Assembly: GCF_024648885.1 (NCBI RefSeq)
Contig: NZ_JANBBF010000009.1
Coordinates: 186,001 to 250,000 of the forward strand
DNA from: Prauserella salsuginis
Lineage (GTDB): Bacteria; Actinomycetota; Actinomycetes; Mycobacteriales; Pseudonocardiaceae
Direction of reading: 5' to 3'
Length of the DNA stretch: 64,000 bases
This document shows, one piece after another, positions 48,901 through 57,374 of the stretch. The notes beneath the pieces are model-generated. The model did not search any database. It worked only from the letters and a program-made list of their open reading frames with translations, and was not told the origin of the DNA. The translations under genes were made by a program, and so were the position numbers. Positions within the stretch are counted from its first letter, which is position 1. Every line of letters starts with the position of its first letter.

Positions 48901-49914
48901 CCCAAGATGACCAAGATCGCCAGTGGGGCGTTCCTCGCCGACGACACGATGGTCGCCGCCTACGAACTCGGCAACGGCTGGCTGCACGTCGCGCCCGCGC
49001 GGATCGGCAAGCAGGCGTTCCTCGGCAACTCCGGCATCACCGCACCCGGCCGGTCGGTGCCCAAACGCGGGCTGGTCGGCGTGCTCTCGTCGACGCCGAA
49101 GAAGGCCAAGAAGGGTTCGTCCTGGCTCGGGATGCCGCCGATGCCGCTGCGGCGCGCGGTCGAGAGCGGCGCTCGCGACCGCACGTTCGACCCGCCGCGC
49201 CGACTGAAGATCGCGCGCGGCGCCGTGGAGCTGTGCCGGGTCGTGCCGGTGATGTGCTCGGTAGCGCTGTCGGTACTGGTCGTGGCGGCGCTGTCGGCCG
49301 TGTGGTCGGCGTACGGACTGTGGGCGGCCGCGCTGTCGTCGGGTGCCGTGCTGTTCGTCGCGGGTGTCGGTGCGGCGGCCGCCGCGACCGTGGCGAAGTG
49401 GTCGCTGGTGGGCCGCTTCCGCGCGAAAGAATGTCCACTGTGGAGCTCGTTCGTCTGGCGAGCGGAGCTGGCGGACTCGTTCGTCGAAACGCTCGCCGTG
49501 CCGTGGTTCGTCGGCGGCGTCGGCGGAACCCCGCTGCTGCCCGCGTGGCTGCGTACGATGGGTGCGCGGATCGGCAGGGGAACGTGGGTGGAGACGTACT
49601 GGCTGCCCGAGTCGGATCTCATCCGCATCGGCGACGGTGCCACGGTGAACCGCGGGTGCGTCGTCCAGACCCATCTGTTCCATGATCGGATCATGAGTAT
49701 GGACACCGTCGAGTTCGGCGAGGGCGCGACGCTCGGCCCGCACGGCATCGTGCTGCCCGGCGGCGGTATCGGCGACCGCACCACCGTCGGTCCCGGATCG
49801 CTCGTGACCCGCGGAGACTCCGTGCCCGCCGATTCCCGCTGGCAGGGCAACCCGATCGCCGCGTGGGGTGACGAGTGCGGGTCGGGTGACGAAGGCGGGT
49901 GGGGTCACAAGTGA
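45982..49914 (+). CDS. Pls/PosA-family non-ribosomal peptide synthetase
   Basis: 1310 residues, GTG start. The adenylation domain (about 35-510) has FTSGSTGKPKGVAVSHG, NTYGPTEATV and RTSGKVDRAALP. The carrier domain has DFFSCGGGSLTAAQL with phosphopantetheine Ser549. There is no condensation or thioesterase domain. From about 600 to the end, hydrophobic segments alternate with three soluble left-handed beta-helix (hexapeptide) modules, the layout of Pls, which makes epsilon-poly-lysine by stepwise growth in the membrane. The specificity region reads FDASCEEMW, with Glu at the position of Trp239 in GrsA, compatible with a basic amino acid. The product is not predictable. It overlaps the M1 peptidase gene by 4 bases. 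Confidence 0.9.
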   Translation: MTIAIDRPAGPTPAPDPAARAVFRTGLAPTVRTLLDVLDDTIARHKDAPAIDDGSTVLTYRALAAEIDTVRAKLVAEGVGVGDRVGIRISSGTAELYVAILGTLAVGAAYVPVDIDDPDERAALVFDEAGVGVVLGDGGALERVGEPRGMPGTPTPGDDAWIIFTSGSTGKPKGVAVSHGSAAAFVDAEAQLFLTDEPLGPGDRVLAGLSVAFDASCEEMWLAWRNGACLVPAPRALVRTGVDLGPWLLDRRITAVSTVPTLAALWPAEALEDIRLLIFGGEACPPELAARVAVEGREAWNTYGPTEATVVACGAQLSGEGQVRIGLPLHGWQLAVVDDDGKPVPMGATGELVIGGVGLARYLDEDKDAEKFAPLPSLGWERAYRSGDLVRADPEGLVFLGRADEQVKLGGRRIELGEVDAALQSLPGVAGAAAAVRRTDAGNQVLVGYVLPGDGDGDGFDIDAAVAHLREQLPAALVPLLAVVDDLPVRTSGKVDRAALPWPLPAGSVTGSDDGLSETEQWLAEGWAAILGVTVGDPKADFFSCGGGSLTAAQLVSRIRTRYPDVAVTDVYTHPRLGDLAEKLDGLEGTTARRRRVPPVPASTGLVQSLLLVPLLTVAGLRWTTIAAALSTALGVVAGVAWAPTVPWWTLAAAWLVLFSPAGRIVISAAGARLLLRGLRPGRYPRGGRVHLRLWAAERLADVTGATDVTGASWMTHYARLLGAKVGEDVDLHAPPPVTGMLKLGRGAAVEPETDLSGHWVDGDVVHIGKIRIGAGARVAARSTLLPGARIGKGAEVAAGATVRGAVPAGRRWAGSPATSDPKGALRWPSKKPARSRRWALAYGAASFVLGVLSAVAALPAVAILGAAAAQAPGLVAALGPMLALVPVAALAYLGTYAALVLVGVRALGIGLREGFHPVHSRLAWQVWATERLMDAARSALFPLYASLLTPGWLRLLGAKVGRGVEASTVLAVPKMTKIASGAFLADDTMVAAYELGNGWLHVAPARIGKQAFLGNSGITAPGRSVPKRGLVGVLSSTPKKAKKGSSWLGMPPMPLRRAVESGARDRTFDPPRRLKIARGAVELCRVVPVMCSVALSVLVVAALSAVWSAYGLWAAALSSGAVLFVAGVGAAAAATVAKWSLVGRFRAKECPLWSSFVWRAELADSFVETLAVPWFVGGVGGTPLLPAWLRTMGARIGRGTWVETYWLPESDLIRIGDGATVNRGCVVQTHLFHDRIMSMDTVEFGEGATLGPHGIVLPGGGIGDRTTVGPGSLVTRGDSVPADSRWQGNPIAAWGDECGSGDEGGWGHK

Positions 49915-51215
49915 CAGCACAGCCCGAACCCGGCGCCGATCGTTCCGATGACTCGTACCTGCCCGCGCACGGCAACGGCGGCTACCGCGTGCGCCACTAC
50001 GACCTGGACCTCGAATACCGGCCGGTTGCCAACCGGCTCTCCGGCACCGCCCGCATCACCGCCGTCGCCACGCAGCCGCTCTCGGCGTTCACGCTCGACC
50101 TCGCGGAGTTCAAGATCGGCCGCGTGCAGGTGTCCGGCACGAATGCTCGTTACGCCCACCGCGGGCACAAACTCCGCGTCAAACCGGCCAGGTCGATCGC
50201 CGAGGGTGCGGAGTTCACGGTCGAGATCCGCTACTCGGGGAATCCGGCACCGATCTCGTCGCCGGAGTGGGGCGACGTCGGCTGGGACGAGCTCACCGAG
50301 GGTGCGCTCGTGGCGAGCCAGCCGATCGGCGCGCCCACGTGGTTCCCGTGCAACGACCACCCCGCGGACAAGGCCACCTACCGACTCGCGCTGAAGGTCC
50401 CGGCCCCGTACACGGTCGTCGCGACGGGGAGCCTCGTCGACCGCAGCAGGTCGGCGAGCACGGTCAGGTGGGTGTTCGAACGCCCCGAACCGACGGCGCC
50501 GTACCTCGTCAGTGTCCAAATCGGATACTACGACGACGTCGACCTGGGCGAGGCCCGGCTGTTCGTGCCCACGCGGCTGCGGCAGAAGGCGCTCGTCGAC
50601 TTCGGCAGGCAGCCGGACATGCGCACCGCTCTCGAAGGGTGGTTCGGCCCGTACCCGTTCGACGACTACGCGGTCGTGGTCACCGACGACGAGCTCGACG
50701 ACCCCATCGAGGCGCAGGGCATGGCCGTGTTCGGCGCCGGCCACGTCGACGGCGAGCGCACCCACGAACGACTCGTCGTGCACGAGTTCGCGCACCAGTG
50801 GTTCGGCAACAGTCTCACGGTCGCCGACTGGCGGCACATCTGGCTCAACGAGGGCTTCGCGACGTACGCCGAATGGCTGTGGTCGGAAGCATCCGGCGGC
50901 GAATCCGCCGACGCGCTCGCCCGCCGCTGGCGCGACGCGCCGGCGCAGCAGGGGAGCGGTCCGCGCATCGCCGACCCCGGCGTGGCCGGCATGTTCTCCG
51001 AGCGTGTCTACAAGGGCGGAGGGCTCACCCTGCACGCGCTGCGCGGCGAACTCGGCGATGAGACGTTCTTCGCGCTGCTGCGCGACTGGACCGACGCCCA
51101 CCGTCACTCGACCGTGACGACCGCCGAGTTCACCGCCCTGGCCGCCCGGCATGCGGGCCGTTCACTGGACGGATTCTTCACCGCCTGGCTCGACGCCGAC
51201 ACACTGCCGCGGTAG
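49911..51215 (+). CDS. M1-family metallopeptidase
   Basis: 434 residues from GTG at 49911, overlapping the NRPS stop (GTGA). The Zn site HEFAHQWFGN starts at His291, and the third ligand Glu is in LNEGFATYAEW. The substrate-side motif is QGMAVFG in place of GAMEN. It is shorter than classical aminopeptidase N because the C-terminal HEAT domain is absent. Known poly-lysine-degrading enzymes (Pld) of Streptomyces belong to this peptidase type, so a role in trimming the NRPS product or in self-protection is an attractive inference. Confidence 0.9.
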   Translation: MTAQPEPGADRSDDSYLPAHGNGGYRVRHYDLDLEYRPVANRLSGTARITAVATQPLSAFTLDLAEFKIGRVQVSGTNARYAHRGHKLRVKPARSIAEGAEFTVEIRYSGNPAPISSPEWGDVGWDELTEGALVASQPIGAPTWFPCNDHPADKATYRLALKVPAPYTVVATGSLVDRSRSASTVRWVFERPEPTAPYLVSVQIGYYDDVDLGEARLFVPTRLRQKALVDFGRQPDMRTALEGWFGPYPFDDYAVVVTDDELDDPIEAQGMAVFGAGHVDGERTHERLVVHEFAHQWFGNSLTVADWRHIWLNEGFATYAEWLWSEASGGESADALARRWRDAPAQQGSGPRIADPGVAGMFSERVYKGGGLTLHALRGELGDETFFALLRDWTDAHRHSTVTTAEFTALAARHAGRSLDGFFTAWLDADTLPR

Positions 51216-51459
51216 CCCGGCTGCCGCGATCAGGGGATGGCCTTCCTCGACGTGCTGCGGCCACACCTGGGCCCCGACGCGATGGCGGAAGCCGAACCGC
51301 CCACCACACGTCACTGCAGCTGCAGGCCGCCACCGCCGGATACGCCCCGGTCCACATCCCGAACGAGGACGGCGTCGCCACCGTGCCCACCCGTGGGACC
51401 TCAGAAAGTCCACAACGGACTACCGGTGGGCACGGTGGCTTCTGCGGCCCGCGGCTGTT
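51216..51459. other. Intergenic remnant with a long hairpin
   Basis: 15-bp perfect arms GCCACCGTGCCCACC (51377-51391) and GGTGGGCACGGTGGC (51425-51439) can end both converging transcripts. The plus strand also shows two protein-like pieces in different frames, FLDVLRPHLGPDAMAEAE and SLQLQAATAGYAPVHIPNED, suggesting a decayed gene end of unknown family. Confidence 0.4.
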
Positions 51460-54060
51460 CTAGTCGAGGAGCTCGACCGAGCCGCGCGTGCCGTCGACGC
51501 GGATGCGCCTGCCGTCGGGGATGACCTGTGTCGCGTGCTCGACGCCCACGACTGCGGGCAGCCCGTACTCGCGGGCGATGACGGCGCCGTGTGTCATCTG
51601 GCCGCCGACCTCCGTCACCAGACCCGCGGCCGAGACGAACAGCGGTGACCAGCTGGGATCGGTGTACGTGGTGACGAGGATGTCTCCCTGCCGCAGATCG
51701 GCCTCCGCCATGTCCAGCACGACGCGGGCTCGCCCCTCGATCGTCCCCGTCGACACCGGCAGCCCGGCCAGCGCGCCGTCCGGCACGTCCTCGCGCCGAT
51801 ACGACCCGGCGACGGCCTCGCCGTTCGAGGTGAGCACCCGCGGCGGCGTCAGCGTCCGGTACTCGTCGAACTCCGCCTTGCGCCGGGCGATCAACGCGTG
51901 GTCCGCGTGCCGCGTGCGGACCACGTCGCGGAACTCCTCGAACGTCAGGAAGAAGACGTCCTCCCGGTCGGGCAGCACCCCGCCGGACACGAGGCGGTCG
52001 GCCTCGGCCAGCAACGCCTGCTTGTACGCGAAGTAGCGGCGGACCATGCCGTACTTCGGATACTCGCGATAGCCGATGAAGCTGCGGAGCACGTCGATCA
52101 TCCGCTCGGTCTCCGCGGCCTTGTGCTCGCCGTCCGGGAGGGTCCGGAGTCGGTCGAGCACGTCCTGCTTCGTCCGTTCCGCGTCCCGGCGGCCGTGTTC
52201 GAACCGCCGCTGTGCCTCACCGGGGTCGAAACCGGCGATGTTGCCGAGGATCACCGGAACCAGCGCCGAGGGCCGTTCGCTCCACCGTGGCGTGGTGATG
52301 TCGATCTCGCCGACGCAGCGCATCCCGTAGGTGTCCAGGTAGGACTCGATGGCGTCCCGCGCCTCCCGGCCGCCCGGCACCTTCGGCAGCTCGTGCAGGA
52401 ACTCGTCGCCGGTGGCCTCGCGCAGTACCGCGACCGCCTCGGGATGCGGCCGGATCACGTCCGCGACCTCCAGCAGTGCCAACCCCATCTCCGAGGTCAC
52501 GTTGTTCGGTGCGGACTGCGTCAGCGTGTCCGTGATCCCCTTTTCGCCCAGCCAGGCGTCCAGGCGGTCGCCCAGCCAGGCCGTCGCCTCCATGACGGCC
52601 GTGATCGCCTGATGGTTCTGCGGATCGAACATGGTCCGCCTGAGTTCGTCCAGGTCCTCCAGGATCACGTCGAACAGCTCCGGTCCGGACGCGGTGAGGA
52701 TCCGGGGTCGTGCCTCGGCGAACGACTCCTCGTTGCGCGCGATCAGCTTCGCCACGATCGCCGGGTCGGGATCGATGTGCACCGAACCCGTCATCGACGG
52801 CCCGGCACCGGTGGGCCGCTGCGCCGTATCGGGCGGTGGGGGAAGGAAGCCGTCGCGGTCGAGCACGGTTCGCAGCGCGTTGCCGATCAGCGGGTCGGAA
52901 CTGCCCAGTGCGTCGACCAGGCCGTCTCGCGTGGCGGGCGAGGCCAGCCGCTCGGTGACGTCGACGAACAGCCGGCCGCCCGCGTGGACCATCGGAGCGG
53001 GCGTCGTCAACAGCCACACCGACAACCCGAGCGGTTTCATCGCGTCGGTCATCATCTGCTGGTGCCCGACGGAAACGTACACGTGGTTCCCGTCGTCAGC
53101 GGTCTCGGGAATCGGGAACAGCGTAGTGATCGGTCGACTTTGGACGATCAGGAACCGGTCGTCCGCGAGGCACCACTCGATGTCCTGCGGCCTGCCGAAG
53201 TGCTCCTCGATCCGCCTGCTCAGCCGTTCGAGCCGCAGGGCCTGTGCGTCGGTGAGTGCCTGCCGGTCGCGCTGCTGCGGCGGGATCTCCTCCTGGACGG
53301 TCCCGCCGCCCGGCGCGGCGCGTACGGCCACCGTTTTCGCGGCGATCGACCGGTCGACGACCTCACCGGCGCGTATCGTGCACGAGTCGGCGTCGGCCGT
53401 GCCACCGGCGATCGTCTCGCCCAGACCGAAACACGCCTCCACCACCGTGACCGTCCGGTCCGACGTGACGGGATCGGCGGTGAACGCGATCCCCGACACC
53501 TCGGGCGCGACCATCTGCTGTACGACCACGGCCATCGCGACCCGGCGGTCGTCGACACCGCCCCGCAACCGGTAGGTCACGGCTCGCTCGGTGAACAACG
53601 AGGCCCAGCAGTTGCGGACGTGGTCGAGCACCGCGGCACCGCCCGCGACGTTCAGATACGTGTCCTGCTGGCCGGCGAACGAGGCGGTCGGCAGGTCCTC
53701 GGCCGTGGCGCTCGAGCGGACGGCGTAGGCGACGCCGTCGTCGAGCCGGGACGTGATGGCGTCGGCGATATCGCTCGGAACGGCCGCGGTTTCGACGGCG
53801 TCACGGATCTCGGCGCTCAAGGCGCGAATCGAATCCCGATCGTCCGGTGTGAGCCGAGCGAGCCGGTCGAGTCGCTCGTCGAGTGACGGTACGGCCCCCA
53901 GAACCGTACGGAAAGCATCGGTGGTCACGCAGAATCCGGCGGGAACGTCGACCCCCTCGATCCGTGACAGCTGCCCCAGCTGGGCTCCCTTTCCCCCGAC
54001 GAGTCCGGCGTCGTCCAGGCCGACCTCCTCGAAGCCCAGTACGACGTCGCGTATTTCCAC
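51460..54060 (-). CDS. rph: Rifampin phosphotransferase (PEP-synthase-like)
   Basis: 866 residues from GTG at 54060 (EIRDVVLGFEEVGLDDAGLVGGKGAQLGQL), with AGGGGG upstream; this matches the usual about 865-residue length. An N-terminal ATP-grasp-like domain (YAVRSSATAEDLPTASFAGQQDT), a central rifampin-binding domain and a C-terminal swivelling His domain with His824 in GGQMTHGAVIAREYGLPAVVG. It inactivates rifamycins by phosphorylating the C21 hydroxyl with ATP, giving AMP and phosphate (family knowledge). A rifamycin-associated element lies upstream, which strongly supports the call over a generic PEP-utilising enzyme. Confidence 0.9.
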   Translation of the reverse strand: MEIRDVVLGFEEVGLDDAGLVGGKGAQLGQLSRIEGVDVPAGFCVTTDAFRTVLGAVPSLDERLDRLARLTPDDRDSIRALSAEIRDAVETAAVPSDIADAITSRLDDGVAYAVRSSATAEDLPTASFAGQQDTYLNVAGGAAVLDHVRNCWASLFTERAVTYRLRGGVDDRRVAMAVVVQQMVAPEVSGIAFTADPVTSDRTVTVVEACFGLGETIAGGTADADSCTIRAGEVVDRSIAAKTVAVRAAPGGGTVQEEIPPQQRDRQALTDAQALRLERLSRRIEEHFGRPQDIEWCLADDRFLIVQSRPITTLFPIPETADDGNHVYVSVGHQQMMTDAMKPLGLSVWLLTTPAPMVHAGGRLFVDVTERLASPATRDGLVDALGSSDPLIGNALRTVLDRDGFLPPPPDTAQRPTGAGPSMTGSVHIDPDPAIVAKLIARNEESFAEARPRILTASGPELFDVILEDLDELRRTMFDPQNHQAITAVMEATAWLGDRLDAWLGEKGITDTLTQSAPNNVTSEMGLALLEVADVIRPHPEAVAVLREATGDEFLHELPKVPGGREARDAIESYLDTYGMRCVGEIDITTPRWSERPSALVPVILGNIAGFDPGEAQRRFEHGRRDAERTKQDVLDRLRTLPDGEHKAAETERMIDVLRSFIGYREYPKYGMVRRYFAYKQALLAEADRLVSGGVLPDREDVFFLTFEEFRDVVRTRHADHALIARRKAEFDEYRTLTPPRVLTSNGEAVAGSYRREDVPDGALAGLPVSTGTIEGRARVVLDMAEADLRQGDILVTTYTDPSWSPLFVSAAGLVTEVGGQMTHGAVIAREYGLPAVVGVEHATQVIPDGRRIRVDGTRGSVELLD

Positions 54061-54115
54061 AATTCCCCCTGAGAAATCGGATCTGTTTCGACCGGAGAAT
54101 TGTGCGCCCGATACC

Positions 54116-54134
54116 GGGTCTTGCCGCAAGAGGG
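54116..54134 (-). promoter_or_regulatory. Rifamycin-associated element (RAE)
   Basis: On the minus strand CCCTCTTGCGGCAAGACCC, matching the core CTTGCGGCAAG and the right-hand CC of the described 19-bp RAE (as I recall it, GGGGCTTGCGGCAAGGCCC). It is 56 bases upstream of the rph start. TATATAACA at about 54145-54153 or CACAAT near 54100 could be the -10 element. Confidence 0.75.
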
Positions 54135-54557
54135 AGGGTGTGTTATATATTAGGCACGGCAGGGAGATATGACTCCTTGTCGTTCTTTTTTGGGAAGCCC
54201 CTGGTCGTCAGTGGGAGGCTCTTGGTCACCAGGCGGATTGTGCGGATCATCGAGGATCGGTTGCTCGACGACTCTTCTTCCTGACGCGACTGCTCACCAG
54301 GGATTCTTCTCACCGCTGACCGTACTGACCTCAACGGCCCTCACAGCGGCTGTGCTCGGCGCGGCTGTGCTCACCAACGGCTGTGCTCGGCGACGACTGG
54401 GGCGCAGCAGGATCGTGCGGTGTTGCCCACCGTCGTGTGACGGCGCCATTCGAGTGCTGCGGCGGGTGAGTAGCCGGCGAAGTCCACGGGTCGGCCTGAG
54501 CTCGTGTCGGGCGAATTCACTTAAGCACCTGCTTGACCTTTGCCGTGTCGGCGTGTG

Positions 54558-54890
54558 ATGGTTAAGAACATGCTTAACCAAGCTTCGGTGTTGGACGAGG
54601 TGTTCCACGCGCTCGCGGACGTGACCCGCCGGGCGATCGTCGAACGCCTCGTCCGGGGGCCGGCGGCGGTGTCGTCGCTGGCAGAGCCGCTGGCCATGTC
54701 GCTACCCGCGGTGATGCAGCACCTTCGGGTGCTGGAGAAGGCGGGGTTGATCCGGACCGAGAAGGTTGGCCGAGTGCGAACCTGCCAGATCGAACCGGAC
54801 ATGTTGCGCACGGCTGAACAGTGGCTCGGCCGACAGCGAACGCATTGGGAGCGGCAACTCGATCAACTCGACGAATACCTACAGGAGTGA
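54558..54890 (+). CDS. ArsR-family transcriptional regulator
   Basis: 110 residues from ATG at 54558; the second ATG at 54570 is also possible because the operator overlaps the start. Winged helix: VFHALADVTRRAIVERLVRGPAAVSSLAEPLAMSLPAVMQHLRVLEKAGLIRTEKVGRVRTCQIEP. No metal-binding cysteine motif is present, so it belongs to the metal-independent group usually paired with SRPBCC (AHSA1) genes, exactly as here. Confidence 0.9.
   Translation: MVKNMLNQASVLDEVFHALADVTRRAIVERLVRGPAAVSSLAEPLAMSLPAVMQHLRVLEKAGLIRTEKVGRVRTCQIEPDMLRTAEQWLGRQRTHWERQLDQLDEYLQE
54560..54579. promoter_or_regulatory. ArsR-type operator
   Basis: Perfect 7-bp arms GGTTAAG and CTTAACC separated by AACATG, overlapping the start of the ArsR gene. 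A weaker relative, TTAAGCACCTGCTTGA, lies at about 54520. The rest of 54135-54520 holds three copies of CGGCTGTGCTC near 54350 but no gene. Confidence 0.65.
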
Positions 54891-54895
54891 TCAGC

Positions 54896-55357
54896 ATGGA
54901 AGTCACGCACGCGACCTTCACGATGGAACGGACGTATGCGGCGCCCGTGTCGGCGGTGTTCTCGGCCTGGGCACGGCCCGAGGCGCGGCGGCGCTGGTTC
55001 GCGCAGGGAGCCGAGCACGAGCAGCATTTCGCCGTCGGTGGCACGGAATGTGTTCGCGGCAGCGCCGAAAACGGGGAAGAGTTGGCTTTCGAAGCCCGCT
55101 ATCACGACATCGTGCAGAACGAACGCATCATCTACACCTCGACGTTGACGGCGGGCGACGCGTTGTCCACGGTGTCGGCGACGACCGTGGAGTTCCGGTC
55201 CGCAGCTGCCGACGGTGCCGAAGCAACCCGCATTCTGCTCACCGAACACGGCATGTACCTGCCAGGACAGGAGCAGCCGACGTGGCGCGAGCGAGGTACC
55301 GCTGATCAGCTGACTGCCCTGGCTGCTGAGCTGGGTGTGGAGGTGACCGAGCCATGA
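54896..55357 (+). CDS. SRPBCC (AHSA1/START-like) domain protein
   Basis: 153 residues from ATG at 54896 with CAGGAG upstream. Helix-grip fold: FTMERTYAAPVSAVFSAWARPEARRRWFAQG, then FEARYHDIVQNERIIYTSTL and a C-terminal helix. It binds a hydrophobic ligand. The standard ArsR-SRPBCC pairing suggests a detoxification or signalling role. It overlaps the VOC gene by 4 bases. Confidence 0.88.
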   Translation: MEVTHATFTMERTYAAPVSAVFSAWARPEARRRWFAQGAEHEQHFAVGGTECVRGSAENGEELAFEARYHDIVQNERIIYTSTLTAGDALSTVSATTVEFRSAAADGAEATRILLTEHGMYLPGQEQPTWRERGTADQLTALAAELGVEVTEP

Positions 55358-55722
55358 ATGCCGCCACCTTCCGAGTCGAGCACGTGCTGGCCGTCGTTCC
55401 GGTCGGCGACATCGACGCCGCCATCGCTTGGTACGGCGAACTGTTCGGACGCCGCCCCGACAACGCCCCGATGACCTCACTGGCCGAATGGCACGTTGCA
55501 CAAGGCGGATGGGTCCAGGTCACGGTCGATGCCGACCGTGCCGGGAACGGACTGCTCAACCTTGCGGTGTCCGACCTGCCGGCCGCGATCGACGAGTTGG
55601 CGATGCGGGGCCTGCACTTCGGTGCGATCAGTGACGTCAACAAGGGTGTCCGGTTGAGTTCCCTGGGTGACCCCGACGGCAACGTGGTCACGCTGATCGG
55701 GCACTTCCGAGTGCGCTACTGA
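55354..55722 (+). CDS. VOC-superfamily (glyoxalase/bleomycin-resistance-like) protein
   Basis: 122 residues. Paired beta-alpha-beta-beta-beta modules: VEHVLAVVPVGDIDAAIAWYGELFGRRPD, then WVQVTVDADRAGNGLLNLAV and LGDPDGNVVTLIGHF, with Glu/His positions typical of a metal site. It is the third gene of the ArsR operon (ATGA overlap). The substrate is unknown. Confidence 0.88.
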   Translation: MNAATFRVEHVLAVVPVGDIDAAIAWYGELFGRRPDNAPMTSLAEWHVAQGGWVQVTVDADRAGNGLLNLAVSDLPAAIDELAMRGLHFGAISDVNKGVRLSSLGDPDGNVVTLIGHFRVRY

Positions 55723-55743
55723 CCGCCCTGCCATGTCCTCCAC

Positions 55744-56625
55744 TCACAGTCGGCCGTTGCGGTGGAGGATCGCGACGTTGCCGACGGTCGTGTAGCCGCG
55801 CCATTCCAGCGCCGCCGCGGGCGAATAGCTGTCGAAATCGACGGCCCATCCGCCGTCGGCTCGCCGTTCGCTCTCGACCCGGTCGAGATCGGACTCGACG
55901 GCGGCCTCGCTGACGAGCTTCCGCACCGGCCGTCCCGGTTCGGGTGCGAAGTCCAGCAGGTGCAGCGTCTCGCCCTCGGCGCCGCCCTCGACCGGCACGG
56001 CGCCGTCGGTGGGGACGAACGTCGCCAGGTGGTCGAGGAGCCTCAGCGCCTCGGGGTGTGTGTCGCTGGCCGCGTCCGCCAGCATCAACGCGAACGACAG
56101 CACGTACGCGAACGGCCGCTCGTCGAGGTTACGAATCTCGGCGAAGCAGTACTCGGTGGCGCGCGCGAGCCACGGGTGGCCGGCCACGTCGGGGTCGAAC
56201 GCCGCGAGCCGGTGCGCCTGCGCCGCGACCGCCGCCGTGATCTGCAACGACGATTCCCGCGGCTCGGCCTGCGCCCAGAACGGTGCACAGCCCGTCGTGT
56301 CGGCGATCGGCAACGCGAACGGCAGCCCGCCGTCGGCGAGCGTCACCGACGTGAGCCAGTCCAGCAGCGGGGCGGCCCGCGGTGTCGTCACCGGTTCGGC
56401 GTCGACCATCGCCTCCAGCGCGTGCAGTGCACCCGCGGGCTGGCTTTCGCGTGCGCGCAGGTCGGGCTCGATTCCCCAGCCGTATCCGCCGTCGTCGTTG
56501 CGGTACGCCTCCAACGCGGCCAGCACCGTGTGTCCGTCGGCGGTGCCCGTGATCGCGTCGAATCGCCGCCGGTCCAGCTGCCGTCCGTGCGCGGCGAGGA
56601 ACGCGCGCGCCTGCTCGATGCCCAT
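55744..56625 (-). CDS. Terpene-cyclase/prenyltransferase-fold (alpha-toroid) protein
   Basis: 293 residues from ATG at 56625. Repeats typical of alpha/alpha toroids are seen: NDDGGYGWGIEPDLRAR, LADGGLPFALP and ERRADGGWAVDFDSY (QW-like GGW/GGYG turns). No DxDD cyclase motif is seen, so a cyclase role is doubtful. Similar stand-alone actinobacterial proteins are annotated only by fold. It converges with the VOC gene. Confidence 0.7.
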   Translation of the reverse strand: MGIEQARAFLAAHGRQLDRRRFDAITGTADGHTVLAALEAYRNDDGGYGWGIEPDLRARESQPAGALHALEAMVDAEPVTTPRAAPLLDWLTSVTLADGGLPFALPIADTTGCAPFWAQAEPRESSLQITAAVAAQAHRLAAFDPDVAGHPWLARATEYCFAEIRNLDERPFAYVLSFALMLADAASDTHPEALRLLDHLATFVPTDGAVPVEGGAEGETLHLLDFAPEPGRPVRKLVSEAAVESDLDRVESERRADGGWAVDFDSYSPAAALEWRGYTTVGNVAILHRNGRL

Positions 56626-56679
56626 GTCGTCGACGGTCGCACGCCGACGCGGCCGTCGCTTGTACGAAACGGCCACGTT

Positions 56680-57369
56680 TCACGCCGTCAGCGCGCCGGG
56701 CGTGACGCCGCTCAACCTGCGGACCTCGCGGGTCAGATGCGCCTGATCGGTATAGCCCGCCAGCGCCGCCGCCTCGCCGAGCGGAGTTCCGGATCGGGCG
56801 AGCCGCAGCGCGCACTGGAAGCGGTGGACCGAGGTGAGGGTCTTGATGCCGTAGCCGAAGAACCGGTTCGCGTTGCGCCGCAGCGACCGTTCCGACAGGC
56901 CGTGGTCATCGGCCACCTCCCGCGCCGCAGCGCCGGTGCGCGCGGCCCGGTCGAGCGAGGCGGCCAGGCGCAGCTCCGCCGGGTCCGGTGCCGCCTGCCG
57001 CCACAACGCCTCCGCGACGCCGGGAAGCCGCCACGGCCGGTCGGGGCGGTGGACGGGCACGCGTGTGACGTCGGCGAGATCGACGCGTAGTCCGGTGAGC
57101 TCACCCGCCGGAACGCCCAGCAGTGCGGGTGCGACGCCGGGCGGCAGGCGCAGGCCCCACGTCACGGCGCCAGCCGTCCCGGCCACGTCGACCGCCGTCC
57201 GGTCCGCACCCGCGACGACGAACCTGCCCTCGTGGACCATCAGGTCCAGCGCTCCGTCGGGCATGATCCGCTGCGGGCCGTCGACGTCGGCGACGTTCCG
57301 CCACAGGACCCAGCCGCGTCCGAACGCGCCCGCACCGGGGACGTCGGCACGTTGTTCGGTGTAGGCCAC
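56680..57369 (-). CDS. AraC-family transcriptional regulator
   Basis: 229 residues from GTG at 57369, preferred because GGAGG lies 8 bases upstream; the GTG at 57378 would sit within that site. N-terminal AraC-associated cupin-like domain (DGALDLMVHEGRFVVAG) and C-terminal double helix-turn-helix: AAREVADDHGLSERSLRRNANRFFGYGIKTLTSVHRFQCALRLARSG and EAAALAGYTDQAHLTREVRRLSG. It overlaps or abuts the RNA-ligase-like gene. Confidence 0.88.
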   Translation of the reverse strand: MAYTEQRADVPGAGAFGRGWVLWRNVADVDGPQRIMPDGALDLMVHEGRFVVAGADRTAVDVAGTAGAVTWGLRLPPGVAPALLGVPAGELTGLRVDLADVTRVPVHRPDRPWRLPGVAEALWRQAAPDPAELRLAASLDRAARTGAAAREVADDHGLSERSLRRNANRFFGYGIKTLTSVHRFQCALRLARSGTPLGEAAALAGYTDQAHLTREVRRLSGVTPGALTA

Positions 57370-57374
57370 GCCGG

